Positions 1-6,924 of a stretch of 12,216 bases of DNA are shown here, piece after piece. The stretch's first letter is position 1. Every line of letters starts with the position of its first letter. Source of the stretch: Myxococcales bacterium (lineage in GTDB: Bacteria > Myxococcota > Myxococcia > Myxococcales > Anaeromyxobacteraceae); assembly GCA_021784995.1 (NCBI GenBank), contig JAJYHA010000263.1, positions 1 to 12,216 on the forward strand, in the 5' to 3' direction. Under the pieces are notes generated by a model. It was not told where the DNA came from and searched no databases. It saw only the letters and a list, made by a program, of their open reading frames with translations. A program made the translations under genes and the position numbers.

Positions 1-1
1 C

Positions 2-1882
2 CTGGGCGGGATGGTCGCCGTGCTGACGGTGCTCTGGAACCGGATGCACGCCGCGCCCACGCGCGTGGAGCGCGCCCGGCTCCTCTACATGTTCGTCGGC
101 GCCTGCGTCGCGGTGACGCTCTCCGCGCTCGACGTCCTGCCGCGGCTCGGGATCCCCTACCCGCTGGAGGGGCTGGGGTCGGTCACCCTGACCCTCTTCA
201 TGTTCTTCCTCTCGCAGACGCTGCTCCGGCACCGCCTGCTCGACCTCCACGAGTTCCTGGGGAAGATCGTGGTGGTCACCGCGCTCGGCCTGGTGCTGGT
301 GGCGATCTACGGCGGGCTGGTCTCGTGGGTGGGGAACCGCCCGGAGCTCTTCTACTTCAACACCCTGGTGGCCTCGTTCGTCATCCTCTCCTTCTTCGAG
401 CCCCTGCGCGACAAGGTCGAGGAGTGGGTGGTGGTGACGCTCTTCCGGGAGCGCTACGAGCTGGTGCGCCGCCTCGAGCAGCTCCGCGACCGCATCGGCA
501 GCGTCATCGACCCGGCCCGCCTGGCGACCGTGCTCCTCGACGGGCTCGCCGACACGCGGCGCGTCACCCACGCCGCGCTCTGGCTCCTGGCCGAGGACCG
601 GCCGGGGTACCGGCTCGTCGACTGCCGCGGCCCCTCCCCCGCCGCCGACCTCGACACCGCGACGGCCCGCGCCCTGCTGGGCGCGGCCGGCTCGGGCCAG
701 AAGGCCATCCTCCTCGAGAACATCGACCGGCGCCTGGCGGAGCTCCGGTCGCTCCTCCCCCCGGCGCCCGTGGACGGCGAGCCGCGCGGCGCGCCCGCCT
801 CCATCGCCGAGGAGATGAAGCGGCTGGCCGACGCCCGGGCCGCCATGATCACCATGCACGCGGGCATCGTCATGCCGCTCACGGCCGGAGATCGCGTGGT
901 GGGCTTCCTCGCCTGCTGGGACGAGCGGGTGCCGGAGGCCTTCGCGTCCAACGAGATCGCGGCGCTGATCGAGGTGGCCGACCGCGCCGCGCTCGTCATC
1001 GAGAACTCGAAGCTGTACCAGCAGATGAAGGAGCGCGACCGGCTGGCGGCGCTGGGCGAGATGGCGGCCGGCCTCGCCCACGAGATCCGCAACCCGCTGG
1101 CCGCCATCCAGGGAGCGATCCAGCTCCTGCTGCCGCCGCCCGGCTCCGGCGGGGAGGGGCGCGGGTCGGCCGGGGCGCCGGCCGGGGCACTCCCCGGCGA
1201 CGGGCCCGGCGAGTTCCTGGGCATCATCGCCGACGAGGTGAAGCGCCTCAACGGCGTCGTCTCGCAGTTCCTCGACTACTCGCGTCCCGTGCGCACCGCG
1301 CTCGCGCCGGGCGACGTGAACGAGATCGTCCAGAAGACGCTCAGCCTCCTGCACGCCGACGTGCCGCCGTCGGTGCGGCTGACGCTGGAGCTGGCCCCGG
1401 ATCTCCCCCGCGTCTCGTGCGACCCGGAGCAGCTCCGACAGGTCTTCCTCAACCTGGCGCTCAACGCCGTGCAGGCCATGCCGCAGGGCGGCGCGCTGCG
1501 CATCGTCACGCGGGTGGCGGGCGACGACGCGGCGCTCTGGCACGACACGCCCCGGCGGCGCGACCTGGTCGAGGTGCGGTTCGCCGACACCGGCCCGGGC
1601 GTGCCGGAGGAGGCGCGCGAGCACGTCTTCGTGCCCTTCTACACCACCAAGGAGAAGGGCACCGGCCTCGGCCTCGCCATCTGCCAGCGCATCGTGAAGA
1701 GCCACGGCGGCAGCATCCGCGTCCTCGCGGCGGCGGGCGGCGGCGCCGAGTTCGTGGTCTCGCTCCCGGCCCTGCGCGACGATCGCCTCGACGAGGCCCC
1801 CTCCCCCGGCCCGGCCGCGGCGCCTCCCCGCTCCCGCCGGAGGCGGCGACCGGGGAGACGACCCGTGAAGCCCGCGCGATGA
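2..1882 (+). CDS. Membrane sensor histidine kinase with GAF-like domain (5' end outside window)
   Basis: Sensor kinase expected to autophosphorylate on His and pass the phosphate to a response regulator, most likely the one encoded next. Numbering from the ATG at 11: hydrophobic, probably membrane-spanning stretches lie near residues 24-44, 56-72, 85-106 and 113-130. A GAF-like sensor region covers about 165-335. A HisKA helix follows with phospho-acceptor H357 in AHEIRNP, then HATPase_c with N box N481/N485, DTGPG at 526-530 and GTGLGL at 550-555, and an Arg/Pro-rich tail. The frame is open to the window edge before ATG 11, and only about four membrane segments are visible, so the true start is probably upstream. 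The loop between the two HisKA helices (about 374-400) is unusually long and Gly/Pro-rich. All key kinase motifs look intact. The signal sensed is unknown. Confidence 0.9.
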   Translation: MGGMVAVLTVLWNRMHAAPTRVERARLLYMFVGACVAVTLSALDVLPRLGIPYPLEGLGSVTLTLFMFFLSQTLLRHRLLDLHEFLGKIVVVTALGLVLVAIYGGLVSWVGNRPELFYFNTLVASFVILSFFEPLRDKVEEWVVVTLFRERYELVRRLEQLRDRIGSVIDPARLATVLLDGLADTRRVTHAALWLLAEDRPGYRLVDCRGPSPAADLDTATARALLGAAGSGQKAILLENIDRRLAELRSLLPPAPVDGEPRGAPASIAEEMKRLADARAAMITMHAGIVMPLTAGDRVVGFLACWDERVPEAFASNEIAALIEVADRAALVIENSKLYQQMKERDRLAALGEMAAGLAHEIRNPLAAIQGAIQLLLPPPGSGGEGRGSAGAPAGALPGDGPGEFLGIIADEVKRLNGVVSQFLDYSRPVRTALAPGDVNEIVQKTLSLLHADVPPSVRLTLELAPDLPRVSCDPEQLRQVFLNLALNAVQAMPQGGALRIVTRVAGDDAALWHDTPRRRDLVEVRFADTGPGVPEEAREHVFVPFYTTKEKGTGLGLAICQRIVKSHGGSIRVLAAAGGGAEFVVSLPALRDDRLDEAPSPGPAAAPPRSRRRRRPGRRPVKPAR

Positions 1883-1935
1883 GCCGAGGCGCCGCGCCCG
1901 CGAGGAGCCCGGGCCCGCTGCAAACTTCGCACGCA

Positions 1936-1948
1936 CGTGCTAAGCACG
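1936..1948. repeat. Short perfect inverted repeat before the response regulator
   Basis: CGTGCT and AGCACG flank a single A, a 6-bp inverted repeat centred at 1942, ending 4 bases before the GTG start of the response regulator. It overlaps an 8-bp palindrome, GCACGTGC, at 1933-1940. It could be an operator, or a small mRNA hairpin limiting access to a start that has no clear Shine-Dalgarno. In GC-rich DNA a repeat of this size can also arise by chance, so its function is unproven. Confidence 0.35.
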
Positions 1949-1952
1949 GACC

Positions 1953-3359
1953 GTGCCGCACGTCCTCATCGTCGACGACGAGCCCAACATCCGCCGCGTC
2001 CTCGCCGCCATGCTGGCGCGCGAGGGGTACGAGGTGACCACCGCCGCCGACGGCGAGCAGGCCCTCGCGGTCCTCCACAAGACGCCGGTGCACGTGGTGG
2101 TGACCGACCTCGTCATGCCGCGGCTGGGCGGGATGCAGCTCCTGGCGCGGGTGTCGGCGGACTTCCCGGACATCCCGGTCATCGTCATCACCGCGCACGG
2201 GACCGTCGACAGCGCCGTGCAGGCCCTGAAGGCCGGCGCGTTCGACTACGTCACCAAGCCTTTCGAGCAGGAGGAGCTGAAGAAGGTCATCGCCAAGGCC
2301 TCGCGCGCCAACGAGTTCGAGCGCCGCAACGTCCACGCGCCGGGGCTGGCGGGGGAGAAGCCGCCCCTGGTCGGCGACTCGCCGGCCATGCGGCAGATCT
2401 ACGAGATCATCGCCAAGGTGGCCGACTCGCCCTCCACGGTCCTCATCAGCGGCGAGAGCGGAACCGGCAAGGAGCTCATCGCGCGCGAGCTGCACGCCGG
2501 CTCCGCGCGCCGCGACAAGCCGCTCATCAAGGTGAACTGCGCCGCCATCCCGAAGGACCTGGTGGAGAGCGAGCTCTTCGGCTACGAGCGGGGCGCCTTC
2601 ACCGGCGCGGTGGGGTCGAAGCCGGGCCGCTTCGAGCTGGCGGACGGCGGGACCCTCTTCCTGGACGAGATCGGCGAGATCCCGGTCGAGATGCAGGTGA
2701 AGCTGCTCCGCGCCCTGCAGGAGTCCGAGTTCGAGCGGGTCGGCGGCATCAAGACGCTGCGCGTCGACGTGCGGCTCATCGCCGCCACGAACCGCGACCT
2801 GAAGGCCCTCATCGCGGACGGGCGCTTCCGCGAGGACCTCTACTACCGGCTGGCCGTGGTCCCCATCTCGCTCCCGCCGCTCCGCGAGCGGCGCGGCGAC
2901 ATCCCGCTCCTCGTCGCGCACTTCATCGCCAAGTACGACCAGCGGCTCGGCAAGCGCGTGGAGCGCGTCGACGAGGAGGCCATGGAGGTGCTGCTCGCCT
3001 ACTCCTGGCCCGGGAACATCCGGGAGCTCGAGAACCTGATGGAGCGCTCGGTCCTCTTCGCCGAGGGGCCGGTCATCCAGGGCTCGTCGCTCCCCGACTC
3101 GCTCCGCGAGAGGGCCGCCGGGACGCCCGTCCCCATCGCCGCCGTCGGGCCGCTGGGCGCCATCGCCGCGCCGAGCGGCGCCTCGATGAAGGAGATCGTT
3201 CGCCAGGCGCAGGCCGAGCTGGAGCGGGAGCTCATCTCCCGCGCGCTCGAGGAGACGGGCGGGAACGTCACCCGGGCCGCCAAGCGCCTCCAGATCAGCC
3301 GCAAGTCGCTCCAGGTCAAGATGAAGGAGCTGGGGCTGCGCGGCGACGACGAGTCATGA
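1953..3359 (+). CDS. NtrC-family sigma-54-dependent response regulator
   Basis: Transcription activator that, when phosphorylated, uses ATP hydrolysis to open sigma-54 RNA polymerase promoters. Receiver domain, residues 1-120: acidic pair D8/D9, phospho-acceptor D52, T80 and K102. AAA+ domain, about 138-375: Walker A GESGTGKE at 167-174, sigma-54 contact loop GAFTGA at 214-219, Walker B GGTLFLDEI at 232-240. A Fis-type helix-turn-helix ends the protein (about 435-462). At 468 aa it matches a full NtrC-type protein with nothing missing. The start is GTG at 1953, because the receiver fold begins directly after it; no strong Shine-Dalgarno is visible. It lies 70 bp after the kinase gene, its likely partner. 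No -24/-12 sigma-54 promoter was found by eye in the window, so the targets are probably elsewhere. Confidence 0.93.
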   Translation: MPHVLIVDDEPNIRRVLAAMLAREGYEVTTAADGEQALAVLHKTPVHVVVTDLVMPRLGGMQLLARVSADFPDIPVIVITAHGTVDSAVQALKAGAFDYVTKPFEQEELKKVIAKASRANEFERRNVHAPGLAGEKPPLVGDSPAMRQIYEIIAKVADSPSTVLISGESGTGKELIARELHAGSARRDKPLIKVNCAAIPKDLVESELFGYERGAFTGAVGSKPGRFELADGGTLFLDEIGEIPVEMQVKLLRALQESEFERVGGIKTLRVDVRLIAATNRDLKALIADGRFREDLYYRLAVVPISLPPLRERRGDIPLLVAHFIAKYDQRLGKRVERVDEEAMEVLLAYSWPGNIRELENLMERSVLFAEGPVIQGSSLPDSLRERAAGTPVPIAAVGPLGAIAAPSGASMKEIVRQAQAELERELISRALEETGGNVTRAAKRLQISRKSLQVKMKELGLRGDDES

Positions 3360-4279
3360 ACGGCGGACCGTGCCGCGCGGAGGGCGTGACCGGCGCGGAG
3401 GAGGTCGTGCAGGACGCTCCCGTGACCGGCACCCTCTACGTGGTCGCGACGCCCATCGGGAACCTGGGTGACCTGTCGCCGCGCGCGGCCGAGGTGCTGC
3501 GCCGCGTCCCGCTCGTCGCCGCCGAGGACACCCGCCGCACCCACCAGCTCTACGCCCACCTGGGCGCCGCACCGCCGCGCCTCGTCGCCCTGCCCGCCTT
3601 CGACGAGCGCGGGCGCATGGCCACCGTCCTGGAGCGGCTCGCGGCGGGCGACGACGTGGCGCTGTGCACGGACGCCGGGACGCCCGGGGTCTCCGATCCG
3701 GGCCAGCAGCTGGTGGCCGCGGCGTGGGCGGCCGGGGCGCGCGTGGTGCCCGTGCCCGGTCCCTGCGCGGCCGTGGCGGCGCTGGTGGCGTCCGGGCTGC
3801 GCACCGACCGCTTCCTCGTCCAGGGCTTCCTCCCACGCAAGGGGCGCGCCCGGGCCGAGCTGCTCGCCTGGCTGGCCGAGGTCCCCGCCACCCTCGTGCT
3901 CCACGAGGCGGGGAACCGCACCGGCGCGACCCTCCGCGACCTGGCGGCCGCGCTCGGGGACCGGCCGGCGGCCGTCGCGCGCGAGCTCACGAAGGTGCAC
4001 GAGGAGATCGCGCGGGGGACGCTCTCCGAGCTGGCCGCGCGGTTCGCCGGGGGCGCCCGCGGCGAGGTGACGCTGGTGGTCTCCGGCGCCGGCGCCGCGC
4101 CGCCCGGAGCGGGCGCGTCCGCGGAGCCCATCGAAGCGGAGCTGGCGCGGCGCCTGGCCGCGGGCGAGCCGCCGAGCGCCGTCGCGCGCGAGGTGGCGCG
4201 GGCGCGTGGGCTGCGGCGGGGAGAGGTCTACGCGCTGCTGGAGCGCCTGAAGCGCGGCCGGGCCGCGGGACCGGCCTAA
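3356..4279 (+). CDS. rsmI: 16S rRNA (cytidine-1402-2'-O)-methyltransferase
   Basis: Uses S-adenosylmethionine to 2'-O-methylate C1402 in the decoding centre of 16S rRNA. Family motifs are clear: TLYVVATPIGNLGDLS (26-41), AAEDTRR (55-61), CTDAGTPGVSDPG (104-116), PVPGPCAAV (132-140) and RELTK (209-213). The chosen ATG overlaps the regulator's stop as ATGA, which suggests coupled translation; the 22 codons between it and the conserved core have mostly G or C at third positions, as coding DNA here does. GTG 3422 is a serious alternative: AGGA lies at 3411-3414, 7 nt upstream, and that start gives 285 aa, close to the 286 aa of the E. coli protein. The long form is 307 aa. Its stop overlaps that of yraN tail to tail. 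The family is certain, the start less so. Confidence 0.93.
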   Translation: MNGGPCRAEGVTGAEEVVQDAPVTGTLYVVATPIGNLGDLSPRAAEVLRRVPLVAAEDTRRTHQLYAHLGAAPPRLVALPAFDERGRMATVLERLAAGDDVALCTDAGTPGVSDPGQQLVAAAWAAGARVVPVPGPCAAVAALVASGLRTDRFLVQGFLPRKGRARAELLAWLAEVPATLVLHEAGNRTGATLRDLAAALGDRPAAVARELTKVHEEIARGTLSELAARFAGGARGEVTLVVSGAGAAPPGAGASAEPIEAELARRLAAGEPPSAVAREVARARGLRRGEVYALLERLKRGRAAGPA

Positions 4280-4665
4280 CGAGGGGCGCCGGTCACGTCG
4301 AAGGCGCCGCGGATCAGCGCGCAGCGCGGCGTCACCGCGGAGAGGTCCACCGACACCACGTCGAACCGCATCTCCTGGTCGAGGCCGCCGTGGCGCAGCG
4401 CCCAGTCCGTGGCCGCCGCGACCACGCGGCGCGCCTTCCGCACGTCGATCGAGGCGGCCGGGGAGCCGTAGTCCGTGCGCGAACGGCTGCGGACCTCGAC
4501 GAAGCAGAGGGTGCGCCCTTCGCGGCAGACCAGGTCCACCTCCCCGCGCCGCGTGAGGTGGTTGCGAGCCACGATGCGGTAGCCCTGCGCCGCCAGCCAC
4601 TGGGCGGCGCACTCCTCCGCTGCGCGTCCGATCGCGCGCGTGCTCTGTCGGAGCGGCTCCCGCAC
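4276..4665 (-). CDS. yraN: YraN/UPF0102 family nuclease-fold protein
   Basis: Member of the UPF0102 (YraN) family, small proteins with a restriction-endonuclease-like fold and no settled cellular role. Visible motifs: GRAAEECAAQWLAAQGYRI near the start (13-31), GEVDLV (41-46, acidic E42 and D44) and FVEVRSR (55-61, E57, with Arg at 59 where Lys is common). These match the D-E-K type active site, so nuclease activity is plausible but inferred. Length (129 aa) is normal. The GTG start at 4665 follows the rplS stop by 3 nt and is in the same frame; no clear Shine-Dalgarno is visible, so coupling to rplS translation is likely. It is the last gene of the minus-strand series and converges on rsmI. 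Confidence 0.88.
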   Translation of the reverse strand: MREPLRQSTRAIGRAAEECAAQWLAAQGYRIVARNHLTRRGEVDLVCREGRTLCFVEVRSRSRTDYGSPAASIDVRKARRVVAAATDWALRHGGLDQEMRFDVVSVDLSAVTPRCALIRGAFDVTGAPR

Positions 4666-4668
4666 CGG

Positions 4669-5091
4669 CTACGGAGCCGGCGGGGGGGGAGCGGCCGGCT
4701 CGCCCGCGGCGGGGGCCGCCGCCGGGCCCGTGGCCCCGGCGCCGCCCTCCTCCTGGTGGAGCCGGGCCGCCTTGCCCTGCAGGTCCCGCAGGTAGTACAG
4801 GCGCGAGCGCCGGACCTCGCCGTGGCCGACGACCTCGATCTTCTCGATGCGCGGGCTGTGGACGGGGAACATGCGCTCCACGCCGACGCCGTAGCTCACC
4901 TTGCGGACCGTGAACATCGAGCGTGCGTCGCCGCGGCGGTGCCGGATCACCACGCCCTCGAAGACCTGGATGCGCTCCTTGTCGCCCTCCTTGATCTTCG
5001 TGTGGACCCGGACCGTGTCACCCGACCGGAACTCCGGGACGTCGTTCCGCAGGTACTTCGCCTCGATCTCGCTGATGGCCTTGCGCAGCAT
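4669..5091 (-). CDS. rplS: 50S ribosomal protein L19, with Ala/Pro-rich C-terminal tail
   Basis: Structural protein of the large subunit, near the interface with 30S. The core (about residues 1-115) is typical, with [46 protein letters not shown] and [18 protein letters not shown]. The ATG at 5091 is fixed by AAGGAG at 5098-5103, 6 nt upstream and overlapping the trmD stop. The protein is 140 aa against about 115 in E. coli; the extra 25 residues form a low-complexity Gly/Ala/Pro tail ending PPPPAP. That tail is encoded through a run of eight C on the sense strand (plus positions 4682-4689). The gap to trmD is 11 nt. Confidence 0.95.
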   Translation of the reverse strand: MLRKAISEIEAKYLRNDVPEFRSGDTVRVHTKIKEGDKERIQVFEGVVIRHRRGDARSMFTVRKVSYGVGVERMFPVHSPRIEKIEVVGHGEVRRSRLYYLRDLQGKAARLHQEEGGAGATGPAAAPAAGEPAAPPPPAP

Positions 5092-5097
5092 CGCCGT

Positions 5098-5103
5098 CTC
5101 CTT
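5098..5103 (-). promoter_or_regulatory. Ribosome binding site of rplS
   Basis: AAGGAG lies 6 nt before the rplS ATG and shares a base with the trmD stop codon. It identifies the true rplS start inside a much longer open frame that runs antisense-free but out of frame through trmD. Confidence 0.8.
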
Positions 5104-5846
5104 CACAGCTCGTCGTCCCCGGCGTCGATGAGCCGGAGGTCCTCTTCCGTCGGCGCCCACCTCGCGAAGAGGTCCGGGCGCCGCGCCCGGGTGGCCCGCA
5201 GCGACTCGCGCCGGCGCCACCGCTCGATCCGCCGGTGGTCCCCCGAGAGCAGGACCTCCGGAACCTGCATCCCCCGGTACACCGGGGGACGGGTGTAGTG
5301 CGGGTGCTCCAGCAGCCCGTCCACGCCCGCGAAGCTCTCGTCCCCGGCGGAGCTCTCGTTGCCGAGCACCCCCGGGATGAAACGCGCCGCCGCGTCCACG
5401 ATGGCCAGCGCCGCCAGCTCCCCGCCGGTGAGCACGAAGTCCCCCAGCGACACCTCCAGGTCCACCGCCGTCCGGACCCGCTCGTCCACCCCCTCGTAGC
5501 GACCGCAGACGATGACGACCTCGCCCAGCCGCGCCACCTCCTGGGCGAGGTGCTGATCCAGGACCGCCCCGCGAGGGCTGGTAAGGATCACCTTGCCGGC
5601 CGGCAACCTCCGGCGCGCCGCGTCGATGGCCTCCATCACGGGCTCCGGCTTCATCACCATGCCGGCCCCGCCTCCGTAAGGCGCGTCGTCGGTGACCCTG
5701 TGCTTCCCGGCGGCGTGCTCGCGGATGTCGCTCACCGTCACCGCCAGCAGGCCGCCCTCGATCGCCTTCCCCAGGATGCTCTCCGCCAGGTAGGCGGTGC
5801 ACGTCCGCGGGAACAGCGTCAGGATCTCGACGTCCAGCTTCGCCAC
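5103..5846 (-). CDS. trmD: tRNA (guanine-37-N1)-methyltransferase
   Basis: SPOUT-class enzyme that makes m1G37 next to the anticodon of tRNAs reading CNN codons, which prevents +1 frameshifting. From the GTG at 5846: DVEILTLFP (5-13), the trefoil-knot S-adenosylmethionine site with LTSPRG (88-93), [12 protein letters not shown] (113-124) and [15 protein letters not shown] (133-147), the DESF segment with D169 at the position of the E. coli catalytic Asp, and HYTRP (183-187). Length is 247 aa against 255 in E. coli. The open frame continues upstream to 5939 but that part lies in rimM and is not family sequence. The start follows the rimM stop as TGA-C-GTG. GAGG with 8-nt spacing is a possible Shine-Dalgarno. 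Confidence 0.95.
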   Translation of the reverse strand: MAKLDVEILTLFPRTCTAYLAESILGKAIEGGLLAVTVSDIREHAAGKHRVTDDAPYGGGAGMVMKPEPVMEAIDAARRRLPAGKVILTSPRGAVLDQHLAQEVARLGEVVIVCGRYEGVDERVRTAVDLEVSLGDFVLTGGELAALAIVDAAARFIPGVLGNESSAGDESFAGVDGLLEHPHYTRPPVYRGMQVPEVLLSGDHRRIERWRRRESLRATRARRPDLFARWAPTEEDLRLIDAGDDEL

Positions 5847-5847
5847 G

Positions 5848-6381
5848 TCACCCGCCTCGCTCCGGGCCTCCCTTCTCCTCTCCCGAACCCAGCTCCAGCA
5901 GCCCCGCGGGAGGGTCCACCACCACCGTCCGATCCTCACGCCTGAACCGCGTGTACGGGGCCAGCGGCACCAGCACCTCGCCGCGCTCCCCGTGCACCAC
6001 CAGCACGTCCACCGCGCCCGTCTCGATCAGCCCGGCCACCGTCCCGAGGGGCTCGCCGCGCACCGTCACCACCGCGGCCCCCTCGAGGTCGGCCCAGTAA
6101 TACCGCCCCTCGCCCGCCTCGCCCAGATCCTCCCGCCGGGCGAGGACCTCGCTGCCCACGAGCCGCTCCGCGGCCTCGCGCCCCACCACACCCTCCAGCC
6201 GCACCGCCCAGACTCGACCCTGCCGCCTGGCCTCCAGCACCCGGTGCAGGACGGCCGCCGCCCCGGGCCGCCGGAGCGTCACCTGTCGGAGGCTGCCGAG
6301 CGCCCCCTCCGACCCGCCCACGCCGACGAGCCCGCCCAGCCCGACCGCGCGCACCACCTTGCCGATCCGGACGAGCGCCAC
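5848..6381 (-). CDS. rimM: 16S rRNA processing / 30S maturation factor RimM
   Basis: RimM helps late assembly of the 30S head by binding S19. The 177 aa length is normal. The N-terminal beta-barrel starts at [12 protein letters not shown]; the PRC-barrel half carries [11 protein letters not shown] (92-102), [17 protein letters not shown] (113-129), EVLVPL (135-140) and [12 protein letters not shown] (153-164). The usual N-terminal HGLKGE-like signature is changed here to VGLGGLVG, while YYW-DL is kept. The GTG start at 6381 follows the KH gene's stop as TGA-C-GTG, with no clear Shine-Dalgarno, so translational coupling is likely. The position between the KH gene and trmD is conserved in many bacteria and supports the call. 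Confidence 0.9.
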   Translation of the reverse strand: MALVRIGKVVRAVGLGGLVGVGGSEGALGSLRQVTLRRPGAAAVLHRVLEARRQGRVWAVRLEGVVGREAAERLVGSEVLARREDLGEAGEGRYYWADLEGAAVVTVRGEPLGTVAGLIETGAVDVLVVHGERGEVLVPLAPYTRFRREDRTVVVDPPAGLLELGSGEEKGGPERGG

Positions 6382-6382
6382 G

Positions 6383-6613
6383 TCAGTCGACGATGTCGAG
6401 CACGGCCCGCCGTCCCTGCCGACGCGCCGCGATCTCGACCACCGTCCGGATCGCCTTCGCCGTGCGCCCGCCGCGTCCGATGACGCGGCCCAGGTCGTCC
6501 TCCGCCACCCTCAGCTCGAGGACGGTCGAGCGATCGCGCTCGAGGACGTCCACCGTGACGGCGTCACGGTCCTCGACGAGCTGACGCGCCAGCCAGGTGA
6601 CGAGGTCGCGCAC
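6383..6613 (-). CDS. khpA: KH-domain RNA-binding protein, KhpA type
   Basis: Small single-KH RNA-binding protein of 76 aa. The signature GRVIGRGGRTAKAIR (42-56) contains the GxxG nucleic-acid loop as GRGG at 46-49. Relatives bind many RNAs and in Gram-positive bacteria work with KhpB (Jag); the role in this organism is not shown by the sequence. The GTG start at 6613 has GAGAGGG at 6619-6625 upstream and lies 13 nt after the rpsP stop. The position between rpsP and rimM is typical for this family. Confidence 0.9.
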   Translation of the reverse strand: MRDLVTWLARQLVEDRDAVTVDVLERDRSTVLELRVAEDDLGRVIGRGGRTAKAIRTVVEIAARRQGRRAVLDIVD

Positions 6614-6626
6614 GACGGCCCTCTCG

Positions 6627-6896
6627 CTACCGAGCCGCCGCCGGCTTCGCCGCCGCCAGCTTCCGGGCGCGCTTGATCATCATCGCCACGGTGGGGCTCG
6701 GCCTGGCGCCCATCTTGAGCCAGTGCTCGAGACGGTCCGTCTTCAGCTCGATGCGCTCCGGTCGCTGCGTCGGATCGTAGATGCCGACGTCCTCGAGGTA
6801 CTTGCCGTCCCGAGGGTTGCGCGAGTCGGTCGCGAGCACGTGATAGAAGGGAGCCTTGTGCGTCCCCGCACGGCTCAGCCGCAACACCACTGCCAT
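6627..6896 (-). CDS. rpsP: 30S ribosomal protein S16
   Basis: Primary-type assembly protein of the 30S body. The family start AVVLRLSRAGTHKAPFYHV (2-20), VLATDSRNPRDGKYLEDVG (20-38) and RLEHWLKMGARPSPTVAMM (55-73) are plain. Length is 89 aa against 82 in E. coli, with a short Ala/Lys-rich tail (KLAAAKPAAAR). The ATG at 6896 has a strong GAGGAGG at 6903-6909, 6 nt away. It begins the trmD-operon part of the series and sits only 28 bp after rplQ, with no terminator visible in the gap. The srp54 gene ffh, often next to rpsP, is not in this window. Confidence 0.96.
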   Translation of the reverse strand: MAVVLRLSRAGTHKAPFYHVLATDSRNPRDGKYLEDVGIYDPTQRPERIELKTDRLEHWLKMGARPSPTVAMMIKRARKLAAAKPAAAR

Positions 6897-6924
6897 CTGC
6901 TGCCTCCTCGGAAAGGAACCGATC

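Noticed and set aside
1506..2921. 471-codon minus-strand open frame opposite the kinase and regulator
   Set aside because: Shadow of the coding strand; no domain and no ribosome binding site noted.
1937..3355. Open frame running into rsmI from 1937
   Set aside because: Arg/Pro/Ala-rich translation with no domain, overlapping the well-supported response regulator in another frame.
1947..3376. Thirteen-base repeat CGGACCGTGCCGC at 1947-1959 and 3364-3376
   Set aside because: Near the starts of two genes, but one match of this length is expected by chance in 12 kb of GC-rich DNA.
5092..5802. Long open frame upstream of rplS on the minus strand
   Set aside because: It is the out-of-frame shadow of trmD; homology and AAGGAG place the L19 start at 5091.
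3664..6483. Long plus-strand open frames opposite yraN, rplS, trmD and rimM
   Set aside because: They are antisense to conserved genes, have low-complexity Arg/Ala/Pro/His translations typical of GC-rich shadow frames, and show no recognisable domain.
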